Both the position numbers and the translations under genes were made by a program. This document shows, piece by piece, positions 26,608-36,074 of a DNA stretch of 64,000 nucleotides (positions are counted from its first letter, which is position 1; every line of letters starts with the position of its first letter). Origin of the DNA: an uncultured Eubacteriales bacterium. Its GTDB lineage: Bacteria > Bacillota > Clostridia > Oscillospirales > Acutalibacteraceae. The stretch spans positions 1 to 64,000 of the forward strand of contig UQEY01000003.1 of assembly GCA_900540235.1 (NCBI GenBank). The letters are read 5' to 3'. The notes below the pieces were generated by a model that saw nothing but the letters and a program-made list of their open reading frames with translations, was not told the origin of the DNA and ran no database searches.

Positions 26608-26961
26608 ATGGAAAATCTTGATATAGTAAAAACAGCCGTCAAGGCTATTGACAGCAAGAAGGGCGAAAATATTGAGGTTATCGGTATTACAGATTTAACC
26701 GTTCTTGCCGATTATTTTGTTATTGCAACCGGTACAAGCTCAACTCAGGTTAAGGCTATTGCCGACGAGGTTGAATATAAGCTTGATTTACTCGGTGCAG
26801 AGGCTCATCATATTGAAGGCAGAAACACTTCGTGGGTTTGCCTTGATTATAATTCAGTCGTTATTCATATTTTCCACAAAGACCAGCGTGATTTTTATTC
26901 GCTTGAGCGTTTGTGGGAGGACGGCGAAAAAATAGACACAGCAAAATTATTGGAGGATTAA
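26608..26961 (+). CDS. rsfS: Ribosomal silencing factor RsfS
   Basis: 117 residues. ATG 26608 is preceded by AGGAAGGA. Typical DUF143/RsfS motifs: 'VIGITDLTVLADYFVIATG', 'STQVKAIADEVEYKL', 'GRNTSWVCLDYNSVVIHIF' and 'YSLERLWEDG'. It binds uL14 on the 50S subunit and blocks subunit joining when nutrients are low. It sits 4 nt after yqeK and 4 nt before leuS. Confidence 0.95.
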   Translation: MENLDIVKTAVKAIDSKKGENIEVIGITDLTVLADYFVIATGTSSTQVKAIADEVEYKLDLLGAEAHHIEGRNTSWVCLDYNSVVIHIFHKDQRDFYSLERLWEDGEKIDTAKLLED

Positions 26962-26965
26962 TATA

Positions 26966-29374
26966 ATGGATTACAATTTTAAACAAATTGAGTCCAAATG
27001 GCAAAACATTTGGTACAGTCAAAACACATTTGCGGCAAAACAGGACTTTTCGCTTCCTAAGTATTACTGCCTTGTTGAGTTCCCTTATCCGTCAGGTCAG
27101 GGTCTTCATGTAGGTCACCCAAGGTCATACACAGCTCTTGATATCGTGGCTCGTAAAAAAAGACTTCAGGGTTACAATGTTCTTTACCCTATGGGTTGGG
27201 ACGCTTTCGGTCTTCCTACCGAAAACTATGCTATTAAAAATCATATCCACCCTGAAGAAGTAACTAAGAAGAATGTTGCAAGATTTAAGCAGCAGCTTCA
27301 GTCACTCGGTTTTTCTTTCGACTGGACAAGAGAGATTAACACTACCGACCCGAGCTATTATAAATGGACACAGTGGATATTCTTGCAGCTTTTCAAAAAA
27401 GGTCTTGCTTACAAAAAGGAAATGGCTGTTAACTGGTGTACTTCTTGTAAGTGCGTACTTGCAAACGAAGAAGTTGTAAACGGTGTTTGCGAGCGTTGCG
27501 GCAGTGAAGTTATAAGGAAAAATCAGAGCCAGTGGATGCTTAAAATTACAGAATATGCCGACCGTCTTGTTAACGACCTTGACGACCTCGATTTTATTGA
27601 CCGTGTTAAAGTTCAGCAGAAAAACTGGATAGGCAGGTCAACTGGTGCGGAAGTAGATTTCGGCACAACTTTGGGCGATACTCTCACTGTTTACACAACA
27701 AGACCGGATACTCTTTTCGGCGCTACATATATGGTTATTTCGCCTGAGCATCCGCTTATTGAAAAGTGGGCAGATAAGCTTAACAATCTTGACGAAGTTA
27801 AAGCATATCAAAAGGAAGCTTCTCACAAATCTGACTTCGAGCGTACAGAACTTAATAAGGAAAAGACAGGCGTTAAGCTTGACGGTGTAATGGGTATCAA
27901 CCCGGTTAACGATACCGAAATTCCAATCTTTATTTCAGACTATGTACTCACTTCTTACGGTACAGGCGCTATTATGGCTGTTCCTGCTCATGATACCCGT
28001 GACTGGGAATTTGCAAAGAAATTTGACCTTCCTATTATCGAAGTTGTTGCAGGTTCAAAAGTAGGCGTTGAAAACGAAGCATTTACCGACTGTGCAACCG
28101 GCAAGCTTGTTAATTCGGCATTTCTTTCCGGTATGAGCGTTGAGGAAGCTAAAAAGGCTATTATCGAATGGCTTACAAAAGAAGGCAAGGGCCACGAAAA
28201 AGTTAACTTCAAGCTTCGTGACTGGGTTTTCTCCCGTCAAAGATATTGGGGCGAACCTATTCCTATCGTTAAGTGTGATGATTGCGGCTATGTTCCTGTT
28301 CCTGAAAGCGAACTTCCGTTAAGACTTCCTATGGTTGATTCATATGAGCCTACAGATACCGGTGAATCACCGCTTGCAAAGATGACCGATTGGGTTAACA
28401 CAACTTGCCCTTGCTGCGGTAAGCCTGCAAAGAGAGAAACCGATACTATGCCTCAGTGGGCAGGTTCGTCTTGGTACTTCCTCAGATATATGGACCCGCA
28501 CAATGACGAACAACTCGTATCTCCTCAAGCAGCTCAGTATTGGAGCCCTGTTGATTGGTACAACGGCGGTATGGAACATACTACTCTCCACCTTCTCTAT
28601 TCTCGTTTTTGGCATAAGTTCCTTTATGATATCGGCGTGGTTCCGACAAAAGAACCTTATCAAAAGCGTACTTCACACGGTATGATTCTCGGTCAAAACG
28701 GTGAAAAGATGTCAAAGTCAAGGGGTAATGTTGTTAACCCTGATGAAATCGTAGACCAATACGGTGCAGACACAATGCGTCTTTATGAAATGTTCATCGG
28801 CGACTTTGAAAAGGCTGCTCCTTGGAACAGTGATTCAATTAAAGGCTGTAAGAGATTTATTGAGCGTTTCTGGAATCTTCAGGAAATTGTTAAGGAAGGA
28901 AGCGAATATTCATCCGACCTTGAACCTCTTATGCATAAGACTATTAAGAAAGTTACGCAGGATATCGACAACCTCAAGTACAACACCGCAATCGCTTCAA
29001 TGATGAGTCTTGTTAACGAAATGTATGCAAAGGGCGTTAATAAAGCGGAACTTCGTGATTTAACTATTATCCTTAACCCGTTTGCTCCTCATGTTACTGA
29101 GGAAATGTGGGAGGTTATGAACTTCGGCGGAGCTGTTCACGACGCTAAATGGCCTGAATTTGATAACGACAAAACTAAGGAAAATAGTGTTGAAATCGCA
29201 CTTCAGGTTAAGGGTAAGGTTCGTTCAAGAATTGTTGTGCCTGTTGATATCAGCGAAGCAGACGCTATTGCTCTTGCAAAGCAGGATGAAAAGATTGCCG
29301 CTGAAATTGAAGGCAAAACAATTAAAAAAGAAATTTATGTTCCGGGCAAGCTTGTTAATATCGTAGCTATCTAA
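26966..29374 (+). CDS. leuS: Leucyl-tRNA synthetase
   Basis: 802 residues. Class I signatures 'YPSGQGLHVGHPRSY' (HIGH type) and 'EKMSKSRGNVVNPDE' (KMSKS). The CP1 editing domain has 'VYTTRPDTLFGATYM' and 'GTGAIMAVPAHDTRDWEFA'. A Cys4 zinc element ('CTSCKCVL', 'CERCGS') and a second Cys group ('CDDCGY', 'CPCCGKPA') are visible. It charges tRNA-Leu and hydrolyses mischarged products. No T-box leader exists because it is 4 nt after rsfS. No terminator is visible before the mannosidase gene 33 nt downstream. Confidence 0.97.
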   Translation: MDYNFKQIESKWQNIWYSQNTFAAKQDFSLPKYYCLVEFPYPSGQGLHVGHPRSYTALDIVARKKRLQGYNVLYPMGWDAFGLPTENYAIKNHIHPEEVTKKNVARFKQQLQSLGFSFDWTREINTTDPSYYKWTQWIFLQLFKKGLAYKKEMAVNWCTSCKCVLANEEVVNGVCERCGSEVIRKNQSQWMLKITEYADRLVNDLDDLDFIDRVKVQQKNWIGRSTGAEVDFGTTLGDTLTVYTTRPDTLFGATYMVISPEHPLIEKWADKLNNLDEVKAYQKEASHKSDFERTELNKEKTGVKLDGVMGINPVNDTEIPIFISDYVLTSYGTGAIMAVPAHDTRDWEFAKKFDLPIIEVVAGSKVGVENEAFTDCATGKLVNSAFLSGMSVEEAKKAIIEWLTKEGKGHEKVNFKLRDWVFSRQRYWGEPIPIVKCDDCGYVPVPESELPLRLPMVDSYEPTDTGESPLAKMTDWVNTTCPCCGKPAKRETDTMPQWAGSSWYFLRYMDPHNDEQLVSPQAAQYWSPVDWYNGGMEHTTLHLLYSRFWHKFLYDIGVVPTKEPYQKRTSHGMILGQNGEKMSKSRGNVVNPDEIVDQYGADTMRLYEMFIGDFEKAAPWNSDSIKGCKRFIERFWNLQEIVKEGSEYSSDLEPLMHKTIKKVTQDIDNLKYNTAIASMMSLVNEMYAKGVNKAELRDLTIILNPFAPHVTEEMWEVMNFGGAVHDAKWPEFDNDKTKENSVEIALQVKGKVRSRIVVPVDISEADAIALAKQDEKIAAEIEGKTIKKEIYVPGKLVNIVAI

Positions 29375-29407
29375 CAAAAAATCTGATGATTTTCAGAGGT
29401 ATTTCTT

Positions 29408-32400
29408 ATGTCTAAAAAGAAAATATATACAGTCGCAACTTCGCATCTTGACACGGTGTGGAGTTGGGACTTTGAAAAAACGGTCAGCCAATATATTTAT
29501 AACACTTTGGTTGATAATTTTAAGCTTTTTGAAAAGTATCCTACTTATACTTTCTCGTTTGAGGGTTCATACCGCTATGAACTTATGGAGGAGTATTACC
29601 CTGAACTTTTTGAAAAGATGAAAGAGTATATCAAGCAGGGTAGGTGGAATGTTTGCGGTTCTGCTTTTGAAAACGGCGACACAAATATTCCGTCACCCGA
29701 GGCTCTTTTCAGAAATATTCTTTTCGGCAATTCCTATTTTGACGAAAAGTTTAATAAAAGAAGCGTTGATATATATTTACCTGATTGCTTCGGCTTCGGA
29801 TGGGCTTTGCCTACGATTGAAAGGCACGCCAATTTGATGGGCTTCACCACTCAAAAGCTTGCTTGGGGCAGTGCTTACGGCACACCGTTTGATATCGGTA
29901 AGTGGCAGGGTGTTGACGGTAGTGAAGTTTATGCTTGTATTAACCCTCATGACTATTACTACACTTTAACCAAGCTTCGTAATTGGGACTTTGTGCTTGA
30001 TAAATTTAAAGAAAATGAAAAATACGGCTTAAATGATACATATATTTTCCACGGTATCGGCGACCATGGCGGCGCTCCCGAGGAAAAGAGCGTTGCTTTT
30101 GTTGAAGAAGAAATCAAGAAAAACAGCCAAAGCGATATTGAAGTTCTCGCAGCAAGTGCCGACCGAATTTATCACGATATAGACGAAAACTATACCGAGG
30201 AGCAAAAGTCTAAGCTTCCTGTTTGGAAAAATGAACTTGTTATGCAAAACCATGGCGTCGGCGGTTACACTTCCCGTGCAATAGGCAAGCGCTGGAACAG
30301 AAGATGCGAGGAACTTGCCGATGTTGCCGAGCGTGGCAGCGTTATGTCAAGCTATCTTGGTTTAACCGACTATAATCAAAAGTCACTCAACCGCAGTTGG
30401 AAACGCTTTATCGCTCACCAGTTCCACGACGATATACCCGGCACAAGCTGTCAAAGGGTTTATAAACGCTCTTGGAACGATTACGCAGTTTCGATGAATC
30501 AGTTTACAAATGAGCTTGAAGCTGCGGTTTCTCCCGTTTCAAGCCTTATGAAAACCGATTTTTGCGTTGGTATTCCTGTTATGGTTTATAACCCTATTGA
30601 ATCTGACAGGAGAGGTGCGGTGACAGTAATTCTTTCCGACTTAAACAAGCCTTATGTTCGTGTTTACGACGAAAAGGGCAAAGAGGTTAAAAGTCAGGTG
30701 AGCGTTCGCCAAAACGGTGATTTGGAACTTGTTTTTGTTGCCGATGTTATGAGCCTCGGCACTCGTGTTTATGATGTAAGACCGAGTGATAAACCTTGTT
30801 GCGTTAAGAGTGATATTTCCATTAATTCCGACAATGCAATGGAAAACCAAAAGTATATTGTAACTCTTAACCGTAAGGGTAATATTTCATCAATTCTTGA
30901 TAAAGACCTTGACGAAAAAGAAATACTTAAAGAGCCCGTTTCACTCGGTTTGTTTAACTATAACGGTTCAAAAGATTGGCCTGCTTGGGAAATGAATTTT
31001 AAAGAAGCAAATAAGGATGCCGACCGTATACCTAATGTTGTTACGGTTACTGTTCTTGAGCAGGGTCCTGCGAGAGTTTCGTTTAAGGTTATTCAAACCG
31101 ATAAAAAGAGTACATTTACAAATATCATTGCCCTTACTGACGGCTGTGATGTTGTTGAGGTTTACTCCGAAATTGAATGGCAGAATTTAAGAACTCTTGC
31201 AAAAAATAAATTCTCTTTCACCGCTGAAAATGAAAAGGCAACTTTTGACCTCGGTCTCGGCGCTATTGAAAGAGGAAATATGAATGAAAAGCTTTTTGAA
31301 GTTCCTGCTCAAAAATGGGTTGATTTGACGGATAAAAGCGGCGAGTTCGGTGTGTCTGTTTTGAGCGAATGTAAGTACGGCTGGGATAAGTATAAAGATA
31401 ATACGCTTCGTCTTACCGTTTTGCACACTCCTAAAAAGAATTATCGTATCGATTCTATGCAGTCGTTTATGGACCTCGGTCTTAACAGATATTCTTATGC
31501 TATTTTCAGCCATAAGGGTAAGGCGCAGGCTGAAGTTCAGCTTGAAGCAAGAAAGTTTGTTACTCCTATGAGTGCATATATCGCAACTAAGCATCAGGGT
31601 AAGTTTAAAACTCAGTACTCTTTCGGTTGTGCTTCAACCAACGATGTAATCATTCGTGCAATAAAGAAAGCGGAAAACAGTGATGAAATAGTTGTAAGGC
31701 TCAACGAGGGCACAAATAAAGAAGTCGAAAACTATTCTCTTACTCTCGGTGAGGGAATAGAATCGGCAAGAGAGATTTATGCAAGCGAAGAAGAAAAGGG
31801 TAGTGCAACAGTAGTTGACGGCAAGCTTGTAACAAGCTTCAAGCCTTATGAAGTTAAGAGTTTTGCGCTTAAACTTAAACCGTGCTCGCTTGAAAGTTTT
31901 AAAACTCAAAGTACACCGGTTTCGCTTCCTTTCGATAAAAATATTATTACCGAAAAGGGCAAAAACGGCGACTTTGAATACACTTTGCCAAGCACTCTTG
32001 TACCTGATGAAATTATGGCAAACGGCGTTAATTTCACCATTAATAAGAACGGCAAGAATGCGCTTTTGGCCGCTTCTCAAAAGATAAAAATTGATGCTGA
32101 CGGCAGTAAGCTTGTGCTTCTTTGTGCCTCAATGAGCGGTGATAAAAATGCAAAATTCATTGTCGGCGACAAGGAAGTTAACAAAACCGTTCTTTCGTCT
32201 TTCGAGCGTTTTGCCGCTTGGGACTTGTACGATTTCGGCGAAACCGCTTATATTAAGCAGGGCAAAATCGGCTTTGAAGCTACTCATTGCCACAAAAACG
32301 GCGAAGTGCAGTATGCAAAACTAATGTATTTCTTCCTTGTTGAGCTTGAACTTGACGGCGCAAGCGAAGTTACTTTGCCAAATGACAGTGACATTGTTGT

Positions 32401-32593
32401 TATTTCGGCAAGCGTTGTTGATGCGCCAAAGGGCAAACTTGCAACTCCTACTTATGACGAAGTGGAAAAAAGGCCGTTTGACTTCAAGTTAAACTTTAAG
32501 CAAAAGCTTCAATATGCATGGAATAAATGCGTATGGCAGCTTAACGATAAAGATAATTTTGTTAAGGATAACAACAAGGGCAGAAATTACTGA
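29408..32593 (+). CDS. Alpha-mannosidase, glycoside hydrolase family 38
   Basis: 1061 residues. GH38 catalytic domain at the N-terminus: metal ligands in 'TSHLDTVWSWDFEKT', nucleophile Asp in 'YLPDCFGFGWALPTIERH' and metal His in 'HQFHDDIPGTSCQR'. Helical bundle and C-terminal beta domains follow. No signal peptide is present, so it acts in the cytoplasm on imported manno-oligosaccharides such as N-glycan fragments. AGAGG lies before the ATG. Next come a GH29 fucosidase 13 nt downstream and, nearby, a GH33 sialidase, together a set suited to host glycoproteins. The transporter is not in the window. Confidence 0.93.
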   Translation: MSKKKIYTVATSHLDTVWSWDFEKTVSQYIYNTLVDNFKLFEKYPTYTFSFEGSYRYELMEEYYPELFEKMKEYIKQGRWNVCGSAFENGDTNIPSPEALFRNILFGNSYFDEKFNKRSVDIYLPDCFGFGWALPTIERHANLMGFTTQKLAWGSAYGTPFDIGKWQGVDGSEVYACINPHDYYYTLTKLRNWDFVLDKFKENEKYGLNDTYIFHGIGDHGGAPEEKSVAFVEEEIKKNSQSDIEVLAASADRIYHDIDENYTEEQKSKLPVWKNELVMQNHGVGGYTSRAIGKRWNRRCEELADVAERGSVMSSYLGLTDYNQKSLNRSWKRFIAHQFHDDIPGTSCQRVYKRSWNDYAVSMNQFTNELEAAVSPVSSLMKTDFCVGIPVMVYNPIESDRRGAVTVILSDLNKPYVRVYDEKGKEVKSQVSVRQNGDLELVFVADVMSLGTRVYDVRPSDKPCCVKSDISINSDNAMENQKYIVTLNRKGNISSILDKDLDEKEILKEPVSLGLFNYNGSKDWPAWEMNFKEANKDADRIPNVVTVTVLEQGPARVSFKVIQTDKKSTFTNIIALTDGCDVVEVYSEIEWQNLRTLAKNKFSFTAENEKATFDLGLGAIERGNMNEKLFEVPAQKWVDLTDKSGEFGVSVLSECKYGWDKYKDNTLRLTVLHTPKKNYRIDSMQSFMDLGLNRYSYAIFSHKGKAQAEVQLEARKFVTPMSAYIATKHQGKFKTQYSFGCASTNDVIIRAIKKAENSDEIVVRLNEGTNKEVENYSLTLGEGIESAREIYASEEEKGSATVVDGKLVTSFKPYEVKSFALKLKPCSLESFKTQSTPVSLPFDKNIITEKGKNGDFEYTLPSTLVPDEIMANGVNFTINKNGKNALLAASQKIKIDADGSKLVLLCASMSGDKNAKFIVGDKEVNKTVLSSFERFAAWDLYDFGETAYIKQGKIGFEATHCHKNGEVQYAKLMYFFLVELELDGASEVTLPNDSDIVVISASVVDAPKGKLATPTYDEVEKRPFDFKLNFKQKLQYAWNKCVWQLNDKDNFVKDNNKGRNY

Positions 32594-32606
32594 TAAGGGG
32601 AAAAAT

Positions 32607-33989
32607 ATGGCTAATAATTTTGATAAAAACTGGACAACAAACAATAACGGCTATCCGCTTAATGACAAAGAAGTTGAAAGATATTTGAGCATTTTGCCGA
32701 GTGAAAATCAGCTTACTCTTGTTGATAAGCCGTTTTACACATTTATGCATTTTGGTATGAATACCGCTACCGACAGGGAGTGGGGCGCAGGCGTTGAAAA
32801 GGCATCAGATTTTACCATTACCAAAATTAATGCAAGGCAGTGGGTTGAAACTGCAAGGCTTGCAGGCGCAACGGGCGTAATTCTCACTTGTAAGCACCAC
32901 GACGGTTTCTGCTTATGGCCAACTGAATATACCGATTTTTGCGTTAAAAATTCGGCATACCACGGCGATATTGTTAAGGAAGTTTCCGATGAATGTCGCA
33001 AACAGGGCATGGACTTCGGCGTTTATCTTTCACCTTGGGATATGCACGATGAACGCTACGGCACGGATGCATATAACGATTATTTTTGCAACCAGCTTAC
33101 GGAACTTTTAACTAACTACGGTGAAATTTTTGAGGTTTGGTTTGACGGTGCTAAGGGTTCAAACGCTAAAAAGTTTGAGTATGACTGGCAAAGATATTAT
33201 GACCTTATCAATAAGCTTCAGCCAAAGGCTAATATTGCTATCTGCGGTCCGGATATCCGCTGGGTTGGTAACGAGGGTGGTAAGTCCAGAAAGAGCGAAT
33301 ACAGTGTAGTTCCTTGCGCACTTCGTGAGGCCGACCGTATTATGGCTCTCAGCCAGCAGGATGAAAGTCAAGCTTCTTCCCTTCAAAAATATAACCAAAT
33401 GGATGAAGATTTGGGCTCAAGAAAAATTCTTGAAAAGAACGCTTATCTTTGCTGGTTCCCGGCAGAAGTTGATGTATCTATTCGTAAGGGTTGGTTCTTC
33501 CACGATAAGGATAACAGAAACTCAAAGTCTGCTAAAAAGCTTTTCAAAATCTATCTTAACTCTGTAGGTAATAACTGCACACTTCTTCTTAATATTCCGC
33601 CAAACGCTCAGGGTGAAATTCATAAGAAGGATGTTAAAAACCTTAAAAAGCTCGGCGAAAAGATTAAAGCTATCACCGCAAGTCCTATTCTTTATCAGGA
33701 ACTCGGTGAGCTTAATAAGGATAACGGCGTGCTTGATTTTACTTTCGATTCAGACAAAAAAGTTAACTATGTCGTTTTGCAGGAAGATATTACAAAGAGC
33801 CAGCGTGTAGAAATTTTTGACCTTTATATTCAAAAGGCAAACGGCAAGTTTAAGCGTGTTTACAAGGGTACTGTTATCGGCGCTAAAAAGATTATTAATC
33901 TTAAAGGCAAAAAGGCAAAGGGAATTCGCCTTGTTATTCGCCAAAGCCGTTCAAACCCTGTTATTAAATCAGTCGGCATTTACGAATAA
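32607..33989 (+). CDS. Alpha-L-fucosidase, glycoside hydrolase family 29
   Basis: 460 residues. ATG 32607 follows AAGGGG by 6 nt; an in-frame upstream start inside the mannosidase is rejected. GH29 motifs: 'YTFMHFGMNTATDREWG', 'GATGVILTCKHHDGFCLWP', 'DFGVYLSPWDMHDERYG' and the nucleophile Asp in 'FEVWFDGAKGS'. A C-terminal beta-sandwich (about 365-460) closes it. It removes alpha-linked fucose; no signal peptide, so cytoplasmic. Forms a two-gene unit with GH38. Linkage preference cannot be read from sequence. Confidence 0.93.
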   Translation: MANNFDKNWTTNNNGYPLNDKEVERYLSILPSENQLTLVDKPFYTFMHFGMNTATDREWGAGVEKASDFTITKINARQWVETARLAGATGVILTCKHHDGFCLWPTEYTDFCVKNSAYHGDIVKEVSDECRKQGMDFGVYLSPWDMHDERYGTDAYNDYFCNQLTELLTNYGEIFEVWFDGAKGSNAKKFEYDWQRYYDLINKLQPKANIAICGPDIRWVGNEGGKSRKSEYSVVPCALREADRIMALSQQDESQASSLQKYNQMDEDLGSRKILEKNAYLCWFPAEVDVSIRKGWFFHDKDNRNSKSAKKLFKIYLNSVGNNCTLLLNIPPNAQGEIHKKDVKNLKKLGEKIKAITASPILYQELGELNKDNGVLDFTFDSDKKVNYVVLQEDITKSQRVEIFDLYIQKANGKFKRVYKGTVIGAKKIINLKGKKAKGIRLVIRQSRSNPVIKSVGIYE

Positions 33990-34080
33990 TGATTTGTTGA
34001 AAAATTATACTATTGTATAAAACTGTACAAACAAAATAGTTAAAGTTTAGAATTAGTTTAGCCTCTTTTATTTTCACAAA

Positions 34081-34089
34081 TGCTATAAT
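34081..34089 (+). promoter_or_regulatory. Extended -10 promoter of the membrane-protein gene
   Basis: TGCTATAAT, a perfect extended -10, with no clear -35 at the right distance. The start codon is at 34120, after AAGGGAGG (34104-34111). Confidence 0.6.
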
Positions 34090-34119
34090 GTGCTTGTGAT
34101 AATAAGGGAGGCTTTAGTT

Positions 34120-34797
34120 ATGGTTAAAAATGAAGTTGAAACAAAAGAAGAAAAGACTTATGCTAAAGATTTGTGCTTTGATAAGCTTGTTTGGGTCTTT
34201 ATGATTAGCTGTATCGTCGGCTTCATAGTTGAAACACTTTGGTGCTTAATCAAACACGGCTTTATCGAGTCGAGGCAGTCGCTTGTTTGGGGTCCGTTCT
34301 CCGTTGCTTACGGTATGGGCGCATTAGTGCTTACCTTTGCGCTTTATAAGGTTAAGGATGCACCGATTTGGAAAGTTTTCGCCGTTTCATTTGTCGTCGG
34401 TACGGTTACGGAGTATATCTGCTCGCTCGGTCAGGAAATTGTTTTCGGCTCTGTTGCTTGGGACTATAGCCATATGCCGCTCAATATTAACGGTCGTGTC
34501 TGCTTTCTTTATTCCTGCTTTTGGGGGCTTCTCGGCATTTTGTGGATAAAGGCGATTTATCCTATTATGTCAAAGGTAATTGAAAAAATACCCGTCAAAA
34601 TCGGCACGGTCATTATGTGGGCATTTATTGCATTTTTCATTGTCGACAGCTTTGTTTCGGCAACCGCCGGTCTTCGTATGGATAAGCGTGACGCCGGTCA
34701 GGCACCTAATAATGTTTACGAACAGTTTCTTGATTCTCATTTCCCCGATGAACGCATGGCAGAAATCTATGCCAATAGCCAAAAGGTTGAAAAATGA
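34120..34797 (+). CDS. Membrane protein of the CmpB-like 'putative ABC transporter type IV' family
   Basis: 225 residues. ATG 34120 has AAGGGAGG 8 nt upstream. About five hydrophobic segments are visible, around 'FMISCIVGFIVETLWCLI', 'VWGPFSVAYGMGALVLTFAL', 'FAVSFVVGTVTEYICSL', 'FLYSCFWGLLGILWIKAIY' and 'IMWAFIAFFIVDSFVSA'. 'GFIVETLWCL' and 'WGPFSVAYGMG' resemble the family labelled ABC_trans_CmpB in Firmicutes, whose role is not established. The gene stands alone, convergent with the XRE repressor gene. Confidence 0.75.
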   Translation: MVKNEVETKEEKTYAKDLCFDKLVWVFMISCIVGFIVETLWCLIKHGFIESRQSLVWGPFSVAYGMGALVLTFALYKVKDAPIWKVFAVSFVVGTVTEYICSLGQEIVFGSVAWDYSHMPLNINGRVCFLYSCFWGLLGILWIKAIYPIMSKVIEKIPVKIGTVIMWAFIAFFIVDSFVSATAGLRMDKRDAGQAPNNVYEQFLDSHFPDERMAEIYANSQKVEK

Positions 34798-34807
34798 TTA
34801 TCATTTT

Positions 34808-34857
34808 ATATGTCTAAATTAGAAGAACTACCGTAGGGGCGAATATCATTCGCCCGC
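34808..34857. repeat. GTAGGGGCGAA palindromic repeat, copy 1 of an exact 50-bp pair
   Basis: Identical over 50 bp to 36075-36124. It contains the perfect inverted repeat GGGCGAAT-atc-ATTCGCCC (34837-34855). It lies between convergent genes, 11 nt after a stop codon. Confidence 0.85.
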
Positions 34858-34914
34858 AAAGATAACATTCTTACCAATATGGCTTAAAAATGCTAACAGG
34901 TCATAAAAAATGAA

Positions 34915-34957
34915 AAAGACACTATGAATTTTCAAGTTCACAGTGTCTTTATTTTTT
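34915..34957. terminator. Bidirectional intrinsic terminator
   Basis: AAAGACACT (34915-34923) pairs with AGTGTCTTT (34942-34950), with T-runs on both strands. It serves the convergent membrane-protein and XRE genes; the stem overlaps the XRE stop codon. Confidence 0.75.
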
Positions 34958-35149
34958 GTCTTTTCTTCCTAAAATATAGTCGGTTGAAACATCGTAGTAA
35001 TCTGCAAGTTTAATAAGTATTGCCGTCGGTATGTCACGCTGACCGAGTTCATAATTTGAATAAACCTGTTGCGAACAGTTTAGTATGCTCGCCATTTGCT
35101 TTTGCGTCAAATCGTTGTCTTCTCTCAAATCACGAATTCTTTTATACAT
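34949..35149 (-). CDS. Small XRE-family helix-turn-helix regulator
   Basis: 66 residues from ATG 35149, with GGTGA 5 nt upstream; the in-frame extension further upstream is rejected. One Cro/CI-type HTH domain: 'IRDLREDNDLTQKQMASIL', 'CSQQVYSNYELGQRDIPTA', then 'LADYYDVSTDYILGRKDKK', the usual end of single-domain XRE proteins. It is divergent from a secreted protein gene and shares overlapping promoters with it. A palindrome over that promoter's -10 is the likely operator, so it probably represses both genes. Confidence 0.9.
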   Translation of the reverse strand: MYKRIRDLREDNDLTQKQMASILNCSQQVYSNYELGQRDIPTAILIKLADYYDVSTDYILGRKDKK

Positions 35150-35190
35150 AAAATCACCGTGTTCATTATATAATACTGCATTATGTTGTA

Positions 35191-35219
35191 TTGACAAATA
35201 CCGCAAATTGCAGTATAAT
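35191..35219 (+). promoter_or_regulatory. Consensus promoter of the secreted protein facing the XRE gene
   Basis: TTGACA (35191-35196), 17 nt, TATAAT (35214-35219), both perfect. On the other strand TTGTCA overlaps the same -35 and probably starts the XRE transcript (TTGTCA, 16 nt, TATTAT). Confidence 0.8.
35199..35215. promoter_or_regulatory. Candidate XRE operator palindrome
   Basis: TACCGCAAATTGCAGTA is an inverted repeat about its central A with one mismatched pair. It covers the spacer and first bases of the -10 box. A further half site ATACTGCA at 35173-35180 is the exact inverse of TGCAGTAT at 35209-35216. Confidence 0.6.
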
Positions 35220-35251
35220 AAATTCAAATTAAAATAAAAGGAGATATTTTT

Positions 35252-36031
35252 ATGAAAAAATTATTATCAATCTTAATGTCCACTTTAATTATTATCTGCT
35301 CACTTTTCTGCTTTAATTCGGCAGCATATGCTGACGGCTGGATAAATTATGTTCAGGAAGTGAATTTAGACCAAACAAATGCAACCGCCTTTGATTCGTC
35401 AGATTTTAGCATACAGGAATTTTACACTTTTTACTACAAGCCTTTCAAATTTACTGTTCCTGAAAAAGGCATAATCAGTGTGAATTTGGAGTCTGAACAA
35501 AGTAATTTAGCCGCAGGAAATTGGTTTTATATTTATAAACCGACAGACCTTGAAAATTACATTTACTTCTCACAAAATAAACCTGCTGAGCAAATCAGTG
35601 GATATATGTCTGCATATGATATATATTATTCTAAAAGAAATGTTTCTCTTTCTGCCGGTGATTATTATTTGGTGTTTAGGTCTTTAAGTGACTATTTAAA
35701 CACAGAATTCAGCTTTACATTAAATTATACTCCAACATTTCCAAACACAACAATTTCTAAGCTTACACCTAAGAAAAAAGCTATTAAAGTAAATTTCAAA
35801 AATTGCTCTAATGTGTCAGGCTATCAAATAAAATACAGCACTGATAAAAAGATGACTTCATCAAAGAAAGTTAAAGTTTCCCCAACCGCTTCTTCAAAAA
35901 CAATAAAATCTCTTAAATCAAAAAAGACTTATTATGTTAAAGTAAGAACATATAAAACCGTTAATGTTAACGGAGTAAACAAAACATACTACGGCAAATG
36001 GTCAAAGGCAAAAACAGTTAAAACTAAGTAA
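35252..36031 (+). CDS. Secreted protein with C-terminal FN3-like basic domain
   Basis: 259 residues. Signal peptide residues 1-~27 (ends SAAYA-D). Residues ~30-155 form a beta-rich domain with PPC-like features ('FYYKPFKFTVPEKGIISVNL', 'LSAGDYYLVFRSL'). Residues ~165-259 are an FN3-like domain ('KAIKVNFKNCSNVSGYQIKY', 'TYYVKVRTYK'), Lys-rich and ending KTVKTK exactly as the protein at 10327. AAAGGAG precedes the ATG. Driven by a consensus promoter that the divergent XRE protein probably represses. Function unknown; likely surface-bound through the basic domain. Confidence 0.82.
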   Translation: MKKLLSILMSTLIIICSLFCFNSAAYADGWINYVQEVNLDQTNATAFDSSDFSIQEFYTFYYKPFKFTVPEKGIISVNLESEQSNLAAGNWFYIYKPTDLENYIYFSQNKPAEQISGYMSAYDIYYSKRNVSLSAGDYYLVFRSLSDYLNTEFSFTLNYTPTFPNTTISKLTPKKKAIKVNFKNCSNVSGYQIKYSTDKKMTSSKKVKVSPTASSKTIKSLKSKKTYYVKVRTYKTVNVNGVNKTYYGKWSKAKTVKTK

Positions 36032-36033
36032 AC

Positions 36034-36057
36034 GGGAGGATGATATCCTCCCCTACG
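36034..36057. repeat. Palindrome GGGAGGAT-gat-ATCCTCCC with CTACG tail
   Basis: Perfect 8-bp arms, starting 3 nt after the stop of the secreted protein. The CCCCTACG tail is the complement of the CGTAGGGG seen in the neighbouring repeats, so it belongs to the same family in the opposite orientation. Confidence 0.65.
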
Positions 36058-36074
36058 AAAATCTTATTATTTTA

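Noticed and set aside
29375..29407. Terminator between leuS and the mannosidase
   Set aside because: The CTGA...TCAG stem is only 4 bp and has no U-run.
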